Below, piece by piece: positions 8,127-18,590 of a DNA stretch of 55,289 nucleotides. Position 1 is the stretch's first letter. The number at the start of each line of letters is the position of its first letter. Source of the DNA: Pseudomonadota bacterium. Lineage in GTDB: Bacteria > Tectomicrobia > Entotheonellia > Entotheonellales > Entotheonellaceae. The position numbers were made by a program, and so were the translations under genes. The notes below the pieces were generated by a model. It was not told where the DNA came from and ran no database searches. It saw only the letters and a program-made list of their open reading frames with translations. The stretch covers positions 1-55,289 of the forward strand of contig SXND01000262.1 in the NCBI GenBank assembly GCA_005777235.1. The letters run 5' to 3'.

Positions 8127-9425
8127 CTACTGGCCGCTGGCGGCGAGCCCACAACTCGCAGGGCTTTGCTGACGTATCAAGCGCTGATAGATGTGCACAT
8201 TGCGTTCTACCACGCGTGGCCACGCGTACAGCTGGGCCCGTTGCACACTCTCATGACCACACAACGTGCTTAAGGTTGGCGAGGCAAACAGACGCATGAT
8301 GGCCTCAGCAAAGGCTGCGGCATCCCCCACGGGCACCAGTAAGCCTGTCTGCTCGTGGACAACCGTTGAGGCTAAACCACCAACCCGCGAGGCAACCACC
8401 GGGATCCCACACGCCATGGCTTCGAGGACCACCATGCCAAAGGACTCATAATGCGACGGCATCACAAAGACATTCGCCGCCGCGTAGTACGGCGGCAAGA
8501 GTTCCTGAGGCTGCGCCTTCATAAAAGTCACGTGCGAGGTCACACCCAGCTGTGCTGCCAGGGTGCGTAAACGGGCTAATTCCTCTCCCTCGTGTGGGTC
8601 ATCCTCGTCCACCCCCCCGCCGACAATCAACGCCTGCACAGTCGGGTAGGACGGTCGGACCAGATGCAGCGCCTGCAAGAGCGTACTGAGGCCCTTGAGC
8701 GGCTGCAAGCGACCGACAAACAGCAGCAACGGGACGGCAGGGGGGAGGGCGAGAGCCTGACGCGCCTGCTGTTGTGACATGGGCCGAAACAGGGTGGTAT
8801 CCACACCGCAGGGGATAAGCTGTATACGCGCGGGCTCGACGCCATACTCTTGGATCATATGCTGTTTACTGGCGGGGCTTTCCGCGACTAAGGCATCACT
8901 GTGTTTGAGGACTTCATATTCCACTTGGAGACGCCGTGGCGGATCCTGCTCCCACACTTGCTGCGCCGCCGCATTCTTCGGATACCCCAGGGTATGCGAC
9001 ATATGCACCATCGGCACGGACCACAGCGCCCGTAATTGCAGCGCCACCCAGCCCGAGAGCCAATAATGACTGTGCAACAGATCGTAGTGGAGGTTCTCGC
9101 GGGCGGCAAAGTCCAAGACGCCCTCGACAAACTCCGGCAAATGATCCCAGACCCGATGCTTGGCATAGGGTGCGGCAGGCCCAGCCGGGAGGTGAATCAC
9201 CCGCGCTCGTGGGCCAAAGTTGACAATCATCGGTTCCCAGGGATCCTGCCGTCGTGTGTAGACATCGACGGTAAGCCCTTGACGGCCCAACAGTCGGCTC
9301 AGTTCACGCACATAGACATTCATGCCCCCCGTATCACGACCACCGAGCGGTGCCAACGGGCAGCTATGCACGCTAAACATCGCCACGCGGCGTAGGGATG
9401 GGCGCGAGAGAGAAGCACAGCTCAT
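8127..9425 (-). CDS. GT4 glycosyltransferase, MshA/SPS-like
   Basis: A 432-residue GT-B glycosyltransferase of family 4. The N-terminal acceptor domain has GGMNVYVRELSRLLG and LLHSHYWLSGW, both resembling MshA (N-acetylglucosaminyl-inositol phosphate synthase) and sucrose-phosphate-synthase-like enzymes. The donor domain has FVGRLQPLKGL and the ESFGMVVLEAMACGIPVVAS motif, including the EX7E pair. The ATG at 9425 overlaps the stop of the upstream gene (ATGA), suggesting translational coupling with the acetyltransferase. Context is exopolysaccharide synthesis. The resemblance to MshA is of interest because a mycothione-reductase-like gene lies at 40 kb, but the acceptor cannot be fixed from sequence alone. 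Confidence 0.87.
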   Translation of the reverse strand: MSCASLSRPSLRRVAMFSVHSCPLAPLGGRDTGGMNVYVRELSRLLGRQGLTVDVYTRRQDPWEPMIVNFGPRARVIHLPAGPAAPYAKHRVWDHLPEFVEGVLDFAARENLHYDLLHSHYWLSGWVALQLRALWSVPMVHMSHTLGYPKNAAAQQVWEQDPPRRLQVEYEVLKHSDALVAESPASKQHMIQEYGVEPARIQLIPCGVDTTLFRPMSQQQARQALALPPAVPLLLFVGRLQPLKGLSTLLQALHLVRPSYPTVQALIVGGGVDEDDPHEGEELARLRTLAAQLGVTSHVTFMKAQPQELLPPYYAAANVFVMPSHYESFGMVVLEAMACGIPVVASRVGGLASTVVHEQTGLLVPVGDAAAFAEAIMRLFASPTLSTLCGHESVQRAQLYAWPRVVERNVHIYQRLIRQQSPASCGLAASGQ

Positions 9426-10459
9426 AAAGGGGACCCTTGCACAGGACACGCCGTGCGCGCAAACAATTGGTACAGTGGCCGATCTGTTGCCCCAAAACGA
9501 TATTTATACGATTCGTTCCCACGCATGAAATCAAAGGTAGTGAAGCCGCGGGTAATCGCCGCGCGAATACGTTCCGCAAACAAGACAATGCCTGCGCTGA
9601 GTTCGCTATACCCGGGATGATACCCCGAGTTATACGCGGCGTACGTTGTCCCGTAGGTAAAGCAGCAGAGCGTGGCAATCGGCGCGCCGTCAGCAGCCAG
9701 GAACGCCAGGTCGAGCCAGCCTTGCGCCCACATCTGATGCGCCATATCGCGAAAGAACGCTTCTTTCTCTGCGGTCATAAAGCCTTGCTTGGCATCCTGC
9801 TGACTCATCCGGTGCAGCGCCACAAAGGTATCGATATCCGCATCCAGGTGGACCGCATCCTGCGTGACGTGGTATGCCAACTGGGCCGCCGCCTCGGCAC
9901 GCCGCAGTTTGCGCCGTAATTCGTGGCGGTCTTTCCCACGCAGCATCGTTAGATAGTCTTCCCAATCCGTCGGCAGATCAATCGTCGGGCAGGTCTCAAT
10001 CTGTTCGACTTCGACCTTGAGGCCCGCACGCAGGAGCTGCTGGTGGAAGGCGTCCAGTGTGGAGGAACGATGATACACATTTGGCAGATGCAGTGCAAAA
10101 TGGTCTCCACCCTGCTGGAGCAGATACTCGACGACCACCTGCGCCACCACTTGCGACTGCATCGACGACGTCAACACATCAAGATAGTCACACACTTCGA
10201 GATCGCCAAGCAGCGTGAGCGTCGGGGGGCCTTCCGCTGCAGGGCTCTCCATCAGTGGTACCAAACCCTGTAAGAGCCCTGCATTGGAACGCACGGCCAG
10301 GAGGCGTAATTGATGCGACGCACCAAAATGGCGCCACCACGTTTCCTGCCACTCTGGGGTATAAAACACACTCTGGAAGGGCAATTGGGACAACAATTGG
10401 CCCCACTCGGCCCGCAACTCCTGGAAGGCCGAGGCCGATGTATAGACCTCAACGTGCAT
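9422..10459 (-). CDS. GNAT (BioF2/CelD-like) acetyltransferase
   Basis: A 345-residue protein with the two-lobed GNAT fold of the Acetyltransf_6 (BioF2-like/CelD) family. Members aminoacylate or acylate polysaccharide or lipid intermediates. Visible features are the N-terminal VFYTPEWQETWW, a basic helix (GKDRHELRRKLRRAE), LAFLAADGAPIATLCC and the late FDFMRGNESYKYRFGA typical of the family. The start at ATG 10459 is supported by GAGGG six bases before it; the longer frame to 10489 has no such site. It is translationally coupled to the downstream glycosyltransferase. It probably modifies a cell-surface or exopolysaccharide intermediate. Confidence 0.82.
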   Translation of the reverse strand: MHVEVYTSASAFQELRAEWGQLLSQLPFQSVFYTPEWQETWWRHFGASHQLRLLAVRSNAGLLQGLVPLMESPAAEGPPTLTLLGDLEVCDYLDVLTSSMQSQVVAQVVVEYLLQQGGDHFALHLPNVYHRSSTLDAFHQQLLRAGLKVEVEQIETCPTIDLPTDWEDYLTMLRGKDRHELRRKLRRAEAAAQLAYHVTQDAVHLDADIDTFVALHRMSQQDAKQGFMTAEKEAFFRDMAHQMWAQGWLDLAFLAADGAPIATLCCFTYGTTYAAYNSGYHPGYSELSAGIVLFAERIRAAITRGFTTFDFMRGNESYKYRFGATDRPLYQLFARTACPVQGSPL

Positions 10460-10536
10460 GAATGAGCCCTCGTCCACGCAAGCAAACAACGCCCGACTAC
10501 GTCAGAGCGTCTACCGAGAGGCAAGGCCGCCAGCTC

Positions 10537-11115
10537 TTACGCTGGCAGGAGCGTAACCCCTGCAGGAGCATTCAGTGATGGCTGGAAGGCATAGCGCACA
10601 AAGCCAAAGAGATTCCGGCAGATCACCCGTTGAAATTCGCGAAAGCCAGCTTTCTGCACCCCACGGATGGATGCCGTATTGTCATGCATGACAAAAATCA
10701 AGGCGCGCCGTAAGCCAGCCGCACGACTGGCCTCCAACATGGCTTGTAAGAGCGCTGGATAGAGATTTTGGCCACGATGTTCCGCAAAGGTCAACGCATC
10801 GTAGAAATAGACTTCATCCCGGCGAGGACTCATCACACAGCGAATTTCGCCGATTTTGACCGGTTCCTGTGTCGCCCAGCAATACCCCAGGATGGTATCC
10901 GCCTGCTGCACCGTCCAGAAGTGTTCACCACGGGCAAAACGAGCTGGATATAAGTGACGATCCGGAAAAGACGCGGTCTGACGCTGCACGGCCCAGGCGT
11001 GCGCATCAAGATGCTGATACGCGACAGACACCTTGGGTAGACAGATGGGTGCGGGCGCCGCGGTCAAATCCACCTCGAATAGACACAAGGTCTTGGTCGA
11101 AACTAACCACCCCAT
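10537..11115 (-). CDS. GNAT-family N-acetyltransferase
   Basis: A 192-residue single-domain GNAT protein. The acetyl-CoA binding region is seen in DALTFAEHRGQNLYPALLQAML (motif A, with RGQNLY as the pyrophosphate loop), followed by RALIFVMHDNTASIRGVQKAGF (motif B). These match the family pattern of a conserved Asn-x-x-Ser and an aromatic near the C terminus. The substrate is unknown. It lies 77 bases upstream of the BioF2-like gene and is co-directional with the exopolysaccharide block, so a role in modifying a sugar or lipid intermediate is reasonable but not shown. Confidence 0.8.
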   Translation of the reverse strand: MGWLVSTKTLCLFEVDLTAAPAPICLPKVSVAYQHLDAHAWAVQRQTASFPDRHLYPARFARGEHFWTVQQADTILGYCWATQEPVKIGEIRCVMSPRRDEVYFYDALTFAEHRGQNLYPALLQAMLEASRAAGLRRALIFVMHDNTASIRGVQKAGFREFQRVICRNLFGFVRYAFQPSLNAPAGVTLLPA

Positions 11116-11127
11116 GCATGGTCTCTT

Positions 11128-11343
11128 CTATGGTGATGGTTCATCCTGAGACATCCCAAGTGTCTGCAGCAACAGTCCCTCAGCTTTCTTCAGGAGCTTC
11201 TCGATCGCTGCCAGCTTCACGCTACACAGCGCAATCTGGCGCACCAGACGCTCCTCTATCTCGCTCTCTGGCTGGAGACGCTCGAGCCACGACTCATACT
11301 GCGTCGGCACCGCAGACATATCGGGTTCCGGTCCTGTGTCCAT
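11128..11343 (-). CDS. Small acidic hypothetical protein
   Basis: A 71-residue frame, mostly helical and charged, with an amphipathic segment (ERLVRQIALCSVKLAAIEKLLKKA broken by charged residues) that could form a short coiled coil. No family is recognised. It sits between two co-directional genes, 12 bases before the GNAT gene and 2 bases after the small membrane protein, a spacing that favours a true gene in an operon. The ribosome site is weak, so translation may depend on coupling. Confidence 0.55.
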   Translation of the reverse strand: MDTGPEPDMSAVPTQYESWLERLQPESEIEERLVRQIALCSVKLAAIEKLLKKAEGLLLQTLGMSQDEPSP

Positions 11344-11345
11344 CG

Positions 11346-11654
11346 TTATGACACATCCTGTGTGCTACGCATCGTTGCTCGCTTTCTGCGGCCCCACAGT
11401 GTGCAGGCCCAGCCTGCATAAAAGACGAGAGCCGCGACACCACTCCAATAGAGTAAAAGTCCCATCCCCGCTGTCCCAACGAACAGCAAGAGCACCCACC
11501 AGATCAAGACTAAGCCTGCCACTTGTAAGGTGCGTCCACACCAGTAGACCACCCAACGCATCCCTACAGGATGTTGTACGGCTGTTCGTGACCCGTGTTC
11601 GATGTGTTCTTCCGGCATCATATGTAGCTCATCTGGGGAACAGTGCCCCATCAT
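11346..11654 (-). CDS. Small two-helix membrane protein
   Basis: A frame of about 100 codons with a hydrophilic N terminus and a hydrophobic C-terminal half forming two membrane segments (LQVAGLVLIWWVLLLFVGTA and GLLLYWSGVAALVFYAGWA). It ends in a basic tail (GRRKRA), compatible with the positive-inside rule. No family is recognised. Starts at 11654 or 11621 are possible and neither has a strong ribosome site. It is co-directional with dnaE upstream and the small protein downstream. Confidence 0.5.
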   Translation of the reverse strand: MMGHCSPDELHMMPEEHIEHGSRTAVQHPVGMRWVVYWCGRTLQVAGLVLIWWVLLLFVGTAGMGLLLYWSGVAALVFYAGWACTLWGRRKRATMRSTQDVS

Positions 11655-11757
11655 AGGAGGCGACGTGGGCAAAAGCAAGCGCAAAGATACACGCGCATCC
11701 CTCGCATCGCCTCCGTGGCGTGGCGCGAGACATCTGGCGCGCTGTGCGGCCCATCCT

Positions 11758-14700
11758 CTACCCCACCCGCACGTTCTCCGTCCCCAACAGGGTTTCGAGG
11801 CCACCCAGGAGGTCAAGGGACGGTGTCACATTCAAGTGTTCGCCCGCCCGCAGTGCGATCCGTTCCCCATCGGGGAACTGCAACATGAGGACAATATGGC
11901 ATGCCCCGGGCGTCTGGCCGAGCAGGTCGCGGACGTGCTCGAGCTTGGCACGATCATGCTCGGGCGACACGGTTAAGGTCAGACGGCGAAACTCGCCCAG
12001 GGCCAAGGCATCCTTGAGCTGGAGGATACGCTGGGCAATGATGCGCGCCTCCCCCCCCTCGCCTTCAATTTTTGCTTTGCCCCATACCACCACGGGCTCG
12101 TCACTTTCACAAGCGCTCAGGTTGTGACCATAGGCTTCGGGGAACACAATCACTTCGACGCTGCCGTAGAGATCTTCGAGCGTCAAAAAGGCCATCCGAT
12201 CACCTTTTTTGGTCACCTGGGCCCGGTGTTGCGTAATCAGCCCGCCCATGGTGACCGTTGGTTCCCCTTGGTACTCTAACAGGGTTTGACTCGTCGCCGT
12301 GACCAAACGTCGCAGCTGCGACTGCACGGTGATGAGCGGATGGCTACTAATGTAAAACCCGAGGGCTTCTTTTTCGTGGAGCAGCTGGTCGTTCTCACCC
12401 CAGGGCGCGACCGGTTCCAGGGTCGGCATATGTTGATTTTTGTCGGTAGTGCTCTGCGCAAAGAGATTAAACTGCCCTTGCTTGCGATCGGCCTGCTGGC
12501 GCTGGGCCCATTCCAGCACCCGCGCCATATTGCCGATCATCTGGGCCCGGGACAGTTCGAGAGAGTCACAGGCACCACCTTTAATCAGGCTTTCAAACAC
12601 TTTCTTATTGACCTGGCGGGAGTCAAGGCGGTCACAGAGGTCAAAAAAGGAGCGAAAGGGCCCCTGCTCTTGGCGTTCGTGCATGAGCGCCGTGATGGCC
12701 TGCGCACCCACGCCTTTGATGGCTCCCAAGCCGAAACGGATACGCTCACCCGAGACCGTGAAACCGTAGGCGCCTTCATTGACATCCGGCGGTAACACGG
12801 GCATACCCATGTCGCGGCAGTCGCCCATGTAGCGCATGACTTTTTCCGTATTATCCATGTCACTGGAGATCAACGCCGCCATGAACTCGTGGGGATAGTG
12901 GGCTTTGAGATAGGCCGTGCGGTAAGCAATGAGGGCATACGCCACACTGTGGCTCCGGTTGAAGCCATAGCCAGCAAAATAGGCAATGAGATCAAAAATC
13001 TTCGCGGCGAGTTCTTCGGGAAAACCATTGTTGATGGAGCCCTGCACAAAATGCTCGCGCTGTTCGGCCATGACTTCGGGTTTTTTCTTCCCCATGGCGC
13101 GCCGCAAGAGGTCCGCGCCGCCCAGCGTAAACCCGGCCAGCGTCGTGGCAATCTGCATCACCTGTTCCTGAAACACAATGACGCCATAGGTTGGCCGTAA
13201 AATCGGCTCCAGCTCTGGCAAGTCGTAGGTGATCGCGTGCCGTCCATGCCGACGCTCGATAAAATCATCGACCATGCCACTACCCAACGGCCCAGGGCGA
13301 TAGAGGGCGACTAAGGCCACCAGATCCTCGAAGACGTGCGGCTGCAGCTTGCGGAGCAAATCGCGCAGACCACGTCCTTCTAACTGAAACACGCCATTGG
13401 TGCGCGCTTCAGACAACAGGCGATAGGTCTCGGGGTCGTCGAGCGGGATGATGTCGATGTCCAGCGTGATGTCCCGATTTTCTCGGATAAACCGGAGCGC
13501 GTTGTGAATCACGGTGAGGGTGCGCAGACCCAGGAAATCCATCTTCAACAGCCCCATGGCTTCGATGTCGTCCATGGCATACTGCGTCACCACTTCGCCA
13601 TTGGCTCCTCGAGAGAGCGGGACGATATTGGCCAACGGTTCTGGCGAAATCACCACCCCGGCCGCATGCACCGAGGCGTGACGTGAGAGGCCTTCGAGAC
13701 GCCGCGCCGTGGTAATGAGGCGTTCGACCCGCGGATCTGCCGTTTGCATCTCACGCAGGCGTGGTTCTTCTTCCAGCGCGCTGTCCAACGTGATGTTGAG
13801 ATGGTTGGGTACCAGCTTGGCAATGCGGTCGACCTCGCTATACGGCATATCGAGGGCGCGTCCGACATCGCGCAGCACCCCTTTGGCCAGCATCGAGCCA
13901 AAGGTAATGATCTGCGACACGTTGGCCGCGCCGTATTTGTTCGTGACATAGCGGATAACCTCGTCACGCCGGTCCATGCAGAAGTCGATGTCAATATCGG
14001 GCATGGAGACCCGCTCGGGGTTGAGGAAGGGCTCTAACAGCTGGTTGTAGTGCAGGGGGTCCACGTCCGTGATGCGCAGCGCATAGGCCACCAGACTGCC
14101 GGCGGCAGAGCCACGCCCTGGGCCCACGGGGATGTCCTGCTCGCGGGCATACCGGATAAAATCCCAGACAATCAGGAAGTAGCCGGAATAGCCCGTGCTG
14201 CGGATGATGCCTATCTCACGTTCTAAGCGTTGCCAGTACGCTTCTTCCTGTGGCACGGGCTGTTTCCGCAAGCGCTCCTGTAAGCCGGCACGCGCCACCT
14301 GCTCCAGATACGTGTCGAGCGACAGACCATCTGGCGTCTCGTAGCTCGGTAACAACATGCCACCGGAGGGCAACTGGATGTTACAACGCTCGGCAATCCG
14401 CAGCGTGTTGCTACACGCTTCTGGCACCTCGGCAAACACTTGGTACATTTCTGCTGGGGTTTTGAAATAAAACTCGTGGGGACCATAGCGCATGCGCTGG
14501 GTATCGTTCAGCGTTTTGCCCGTGCCAATACACAGCAAGACATCGTGCGGGGCCGCGTCCTCGCGACGCAGGTAGTGACAGTCGTTGGTCGCCACGACCG
14601 GCAGGCCGAAGTTACGACTAAAAGTCATGAGCTGACGATTGGCCTGCTCCTGGCCCTCCACGCCATGGGACATGAGCTCAATATACAAATTGTCCGGCCC

Positions 14701-15207
14701 GAGGATCTGCCGATAGCTGTCGAGCGCATCTTCCGCCTTGCGTAAATCTTCGCCGATGATATGCCCGTTGACCTCGCCCTTCAGGCACCCCGTGAGCGCA
14801 ATCAGTCCCGCAGAGTGCTGCGCCAGCAGCTCTTTATCAATGCGTGGCCGATAGTAAAACCCTTCGAGATGCGCTTTACTCACCAGGCGCGCCAGATTCT
14901 GGTAGCCCTCATAGTTCGTGGCGAGCAGCGTTAGATGATGGGCGGCATTGCTAATCCCCTGTTTGGTGCGATCAAAACGGGTCGTCGGGGACACGTAGGC
15001 TTCACAACCGATGATGGGATTGATCCCACGTTCGCGCGCCGCGTTATAGAACTTCATGGCACCAAACATGTTGCCGTGATCGGTCATGGCCACTGCCGGC
15101 ATCCGCAATTCTTGGGTCAGATCGAGCATCTCGTCAATGCGATTGGCCCCGTCGAGGAGGCTGAATTCGGTATGCAAATGTAAATGCACAAAGTCCTGTT
15201 GGGTCAT
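11758..15207 (-). CDS. dnaE: DNA polymerase III alpha subunit
   Basis: The 1149-residue replicative polymerase, normal in length for DnaE1. It has an N-terminal PHP domain (HLHTEFSLLDGANR, TDHGNMFG) whose metal-binding residues look conserved, and a polymerase palm with the catalytic PDIDIDF and a later DFLGLRTL. The fingers/thumb region follows (LVALYRPGPLGSGMVDDF, FQEQVMQIA, GYGFNRSHSVAYA). After that come a helix-hairpin-helix segment and a C-terminal OB fold (MGGLITQHRAQVTKKGDRMAF). It synthesises DNA at the replication fork with the beta clamp and DnaX loader. The ATG at 15207 gives MTQQDFVHLHLHTE, the expected N terminus. It is followed by small genes of unknown function and preceded by guaB. 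Confidence 0.97.
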   Translation of the reverse strand: MTQQDFVHLHLHTEFSLLDGANRIDEMLDLTQELRMPAVAMTDHGNMFGAMKFYNAARERGINPIIGCEAYVSPTTRFDRTKQGISNAAHHLTLLATNYEGYQNLARLVSKAHLEGFYYRPRIDKELLAQHSAGLIALTGCLKGEVNGHIIGEDLRKAEDALDSYRQILGPDNLYIELMSHGVEGQEQANRQLMTFSRNFGLPVVATNDCHYLRREDAAPHDVLLCIGTGKTLNDTQRMRYGPHEFYFKTPAEMYQVFAEVPEACSNTLRIAERCNIQLPSGGMLLPSYETPDGLSLDTYLEQVARAGLQERLRKQPVPQEEAYWQRLEREIGIIRSTGYSGYFLIVWDFIRYAREQDIPVGPGRGSAAGSLVAYALRITDVDPLHYNQLLEPFLNPERVSMPDIDIDFCMDRRDEVIRYVTNKYGAANVSQIITFGSMLAKGVLRDVGRALDMPYSEVDRIAKLVPNHLNITLDSALEEEPRLREMQTADPRVERLITTARRLEGLSRHASVHAAGVVISPEPLANIVPLSRGANGEVVTQYAMDDIEAMGLLKMDFLGLRTLTVIHNALRFIRENRDITLDIDIIPLDDPETYRLLSEARTNGVFQLEGRGLRDLLRKLQPHVFEDLVALVALYRPGPLGSGMVDDFIERRHGRHAITYDLPELEPILRPTYGVIVFQEQVMQIATTLAGFTLGGADLLRRAMGKKKPEVMAEQREHFVQGSINNGFPEELAAKIFDLIAYFAGYGFNRSHSVAYALIAYRTAYLKAHYPHEFMAALISSDMDNTEKVMRYMGDCRDMGMPVLPPDVNEGAYGFTVSGERIRFGLGAIKGVGAQAITALMHERQEQGPFRSFFDLCDRLDSRQVNKKVFESLIKGGACDSLELSRAQMIGNMARVLEWAQRQQADRKQGQFNLFAQSTTDKNQHMPTLEPVAPWGENDQLLHEKEALGFYISSHPLITVQSQLRRLVTATSQTLLEYQGEPTVTMGGLITQHRAQVTKKGDRMAFLTLEDLYGSVEVIVFPEAYGHNLSACESDEPVVVWGKAKIEGEGGEARIIAQRILQLKDALALGEFRRLTLTVSPEHDRAKLEHVRDLLGQTPGACHIVLMLQFPDGERIALRAGEHLNVTPSLDLLGGLETLLGTENVRVG

Positions 15208-15252
15208 AAGGCCGCGGTCTCCGTACGTGGGGAGCGATGGCGAGCATAACGG

Positions 15253-16731
15253 CTACTCGATCGTCTGATAGTTGGGTGATTCCTGGGTCACAAACACATC
15301 ATGCACGTGGCTTTCGCGCAGGCCGGCGTTGGTAATGCGGATAAAACGCGCCCGCTGCCGCAGATCATCAATGGTGCGACAGCCGCAGTACCCCATACCG
15401 GCGCGGAGCCCGCCGATCAGTTGGTAGGCGACATCGGCGAGTGCGCCTTTGAAGGGAATACGTCCTTCCACCCCTTCAGGAACCAGCTTGCTGGTTTGCG
15501 TCTCATCACCTTGGAAATACCGATCGCCTTTCCCCCCCGCCATGGCACCGAGGGAGCCCATCCCCCGGTACACTTTATAACTGCGCCCCTGGTAGAGCAC
15601 GCGCTCACCCGGACTCTCTTCCGTACCGGCAAAGATGCTGCCAATCATGACGGAGTGGGCCCCCGCCGCCAAGGCTTTGACGACGTCGCCGGAGTATTTA
15701 ATGCCGCCGTCAGCGATGATCGGAATCCCGTACTGTTGGGCCACACGGGTGCATTCGGCAATGGCAGTCAACTGCGGCACGCCAATCCCGGCGACGATGC
15801 GGGTGGTGCAGATGGAGGCTGGCCCCATACCCACTTTGACGGCATCAGCGCCAGCGTTGATGAGATCCCGCGTGCCCTCCGCGGTGGCCACATTGCCGCC
15901 GATCACCTGCAAACCTTCATAGGATTTTTTAATGCCCTCAACTGCCGCCAGGACGGCGGAAGAATGGCCATGCGCCGTGTCCACGACAATGACATCGACC
16001 TCACGCCTGACGAGTTCCGCGACGCGTTCGTACATATCGGGCGTGAGGCCCACCGCCGCGCCCACCCGCAGCCGCCCGTAGTGGTCTTTGCAGGCTTGCG
16101 GATATTTCTTGCGCTTCTCAATGTCCTTGATGGTGATCAGGCCTTTGAGATGAAACTGGTCATCGACCACTAAGAGTTTTTCAATCCGGTGCTCATGCAA
16201 GTGTTTTTGCGCTTCGTCTAGGCTCGTCCCTTGGGGCACGGTGATCAAGCGGTCTTTGGTCATCAAGGCTGCAATGGGTTGTTGCGTGTCCGTGACAAAG
16301 CGCAAATCGCGGTTGGTGAGAATCCCGACGAGCTTCCGGCTCTCCCGCGGCCCCTCCGTAATCGGAATGCCCGAGATGCGATAGCGGTTCATCATCTCAA
16401 TGGCTTCATACACCAGTTGATGCGGTTCCATGGTGATGGGGTCGACAATCATGCCACTTTCGGAGCGTTTGACTTTGTCGACTTCCGCCGCCTGTTGGGC
16501 AATGCTGAGATTTTTATGGATGATGCCGATCCCCCCTTCTTGCGCTAAGGCAATCGCCAAGGCACCTTCCGTCACCGTATCCATCGCCGAGCTGAGCAGC
16601 GGGATATTGAGGGCAAGGGTCGGGGTGAGCAACGTCGACACCTCCGTCTCACGGGGCAACACATCGGAGCGGGCGGGCAAGAGCAGGACATCGTCAAACG
16701 TTAAACCCTCGGGCAGTGGTCCTTCGAGCAT
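15253..16731 (-). CDS. guaB: IMP dehydrogenase
   Basis: A 492-residue enzyme that oxidises IMP to XMP with NAD+, the first committed step of GMP synthesis. It has the N-terminal signature [20 protein letters not shown] and two CBS domains inserted around residues 95-210. The catalytic loop Cys lies near residue 308 ([18 protein letters not shown]), followed by the IMP-binding [10 protein letters not shown] and the flap with [11 protein letters not shown] 16731 is preceded by AAGGGA and gives the standard N terminus; the frame extends further upstream without a ribosome site. It is co-directional with mutL (59-base gap). Confidence 0.96.
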   Translation of the reverse strand: MLEGPLPEGLTFDDVLLLPARSDVLPRETEVSTLLTPTLALNIPLLSSAMDTVTEGALAIALAQEGGIGIIHKNLSIAQQAAEVDKVKRSESGMIVDPITMEPHQLVYEAIEMMNRYRISGIPITEGPRESRKLVGILTNRDLRFVTDTQQPIAALMTKDRLITVPQGTSLDEAQKHLHEHRIEKLLVVDDQFHLKGLITIKDIEKRKKYPQACKDHYGRLRVGAAVGLTPDMYERVAELVRREVDVIVVDTAHGHSSAVLAAVEGIKKSYEGLQVIGGNVATAEGTRDLINAGADAVKVGMGPASICTTRIVAGIGVPQLTAIAECTRVAQQYGIPIIADGGIKYSGDVVKALAAGAHSVMIGSIFAGTEESPGERVLYQGRSYKVYRGMGSLGAMAGGKGDRYFQGDETQTSKLVPEGVEGRIPFKGALADVAYQLIGGLRAGMGYCGCRTIDDLRQRARFIRITNAGLRESHVHDVFVTQESPNYQTIE

Positions 16732-16790
16732 AGGGATTCCCTTCTGGATGGGGGGAGAGGGAGGCTGCCTGCAGGCATCATAGAGCAAAC

Positions 16791-18578
16791 TTAGCAGCGC
16801 AGAAATTTCTTTTCAATATCTGCGAGGGCAATATGTAAAAGGACCGGACGCCCATGCGGACACGTAAAGGGCATGGCAGTGCCGGCGAGATCGCGCAGTA
16901 ACGCCTGGATTTCATCGTGATGCAAGGGCTGATGCGCCCGGATAGCCCCATGGCAGGCCATCACGGTCAACAGATGATGAAACACGCGCGGCAAGCCCTC
17001 GTCCAGCACGTGGTCGGCATCCGGCGAACGCAAAATCTCTAAAATATCCATGAGCGCCGCGGCGTAGTCGCGTTCCGCTAGGAGCGCTGGGACACCGGGC
17101 AGACGATAGATGCTTCCGCCAAAGTGTTCCAGCGTAAAACCCAGGGCTTCCAACCGTGGCAGACACGCGGCAATCCAGGCAGGCTCTGTGGCGCCGAGAT
17201 CAAGCGTGGATGGAAACAAGACGCGCTGCGCCTCGAAAGGGCCACTGTGCAGGCGGTCGCGCAGCCGCTCGTAGACCACGCGCTCATGCGCCGCGTGTTG
17301 ATCCACCAGGAACACCCCTGCGGCATATTGCAACACGATGTACGTGTTGTGGAGCTGTCCCAGCGGCACACCTTCCAGAATGGCGCGCCCAGCTTCAGGA
17401 TAGCCCGCATGCAGATCGAGCGCCGGTGAGGTCGTGAGCCCTTGGCGGCGCTCCATGGGCGCTTCGAAATGGCGCACGGACACCGGGGCGGGTTCCTGCC
17501 ACATGCGCGGCACGGTGCGCACCGCGCCAGGGAGCGCTGGCAGATCGAGACTCCCTGGTGCTGGCAAGACAGCGAGGCCTGGCCCGGCCACACTGTCCTG
17601 CAGACAACGCTGGAACACCCGTCGGAGCTGGTCATAGATGCGGGATTCCTGCCGAACACGCACTTCGAGCTTGGCCGGATGCACGTTGACGTCCACTTCG
17701 CCGCTCGGCAGCGTCACAAATACACACGCCACGGGATGCCGATCGCGTGGTAACACCGTGCGATAGGCTTCATACAGGGCGCGGCTGAGCACGCGGTTTT
17801 GCACCGCCCGACCATTCACGAAGAAAAATTGCTGCCGGCGTGTGGCGCGATGTAAGGTCGCCCTGGCAATATACCCCGACACCTGAAAATCAGCGGTCTG
17901 CTCCTCTACGGGGAGCACTTGGTCGCGGAACTCGGCCCCAAAGAGCATTTCGAGACGCTCCCCCAGGGTCGCGGTGGCGTGCACCTGGATATGGGGTCGA
18001 TCGTTCATCGACAGGGTCATGTGCACGGTGGGGGCGGCCAGGGCCAGCGTGGTAAAACACTGCGCGATGTGACTCGCCTCAGTCGCGGGTTGTTTCAAGA
18101 ATTTACGGCGGGCGGGCGTATTGTAGAACAAGTCGCTGACCCGGATCGACGTCCCAGGCGGCGCACCACAGGGGGCGACATCGTGCAGCACTCCACCTTC
18201 CATCTGCACGCGTGTCCCCAGCGACGCCGTGACGCACCGCGAGGTGAGTTGTAGTCGTGACACGGTGGCGATGCTCGGTAACGCTTCTCCGCGAAAGCCC
18301 AGCGTCGTGAGATGGTCGAGATCGTCCAAGAGACTGATCTTGCTGGTGGCGTGACGTGTAAAGCAGTGCACGGCATCCTCAGCATCCATACCACAGCCAT
18401 CGTCATCGACTTGCAGCAGGACGATACCGCCCCCCTGCACCATCACCTGAATGGTGCGTGCCTGAGCATCCAGCGCGTTTTCGAGGAGTTCCTTCAACAC
18501 TGACGCTGGGCGTTCGACCACTTCCCCTGCGGCGATATGGTTGATGACCGCGTCAGGTAGTGTCTGCACCCGCCCCAT
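16791..18578 (-). CDS. mutL: DNA mismatch repair protein MutL
   Basis: A 595-residue MutL. The N-terminal GHKL ATPase is intact ([34 protein letters not shown]). A transducer domain follows with [13 protein letters not shown]. The C-terminal domain carries the metal-binding endonuclease motifs [20 protein letters not shown] and CPHGRPV. It should therefore nick DNA itself, as in bacteria that lack MutH. A low-complexity linker of about 100 residues joins the two halves. It normally acts with MutS, which is not in this window. Co-directional genes flank it closely (12 bases to the DUF1844 gene). Confidence 0.96.
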   Translation of the reverse strand: MGRVQTLPDAVINHIAAGEVVERPASVLKELLENALDAQARTIQVMVQGGGIVLLQVDDDGCGMDAEDAVHCFTRHATSKISLLDDLDHLTTLGFRGEALPSIATVSRLQLTSRCVTASLGTRVQMEGGVLHDVAPCGAPPGTSIRVSDLFYNTPARRKFLKQPATEASHIAQCFTTLALAAPTVHMTLSMNDRPHIQVHATATLGERLEMLFGAEFRDQVLPVEEQTADFQVSGYIARATLHRATRRQQFFFVNGRAVQNRVLSRALYEAYRTVLPRDRHPVACVFVTLPSGEVDVNVHPAKLEVRVRQESRIYDQLRRVFQRCLQDSVAGPGLAVLPAPGSLDLPALPGAVRTVPRMWQEPAPVSVRHFEAPMERRQGLTTSPALDLHAGYPEAGRAILEGVPLGQLHNTYIVLQYAAGVFLVDQHAAHERVVYERLRDRLHSGPFEAQRVLFPSTLDLGATEPAWIAACLPRLEALGFTLEHFGGSIYRLPGVPALLAERDYAAALMDILEILRSPDADHVLDEGLPRVFHHLLTVMACHGAIRAHQPLHHDEIQALLRDLAGTAMPFTCPHGRPVLLHIALADIEKKFLRC

Positions 18579-18590
18579 ACTCTCCGCCTC

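Noticed and set aside
10537-11115. GNAT gene as mycothiol synthase MshD
   Set aside because: MshD has two GNAT domains and about 300 residues; this protein has one domain and 192 residues.
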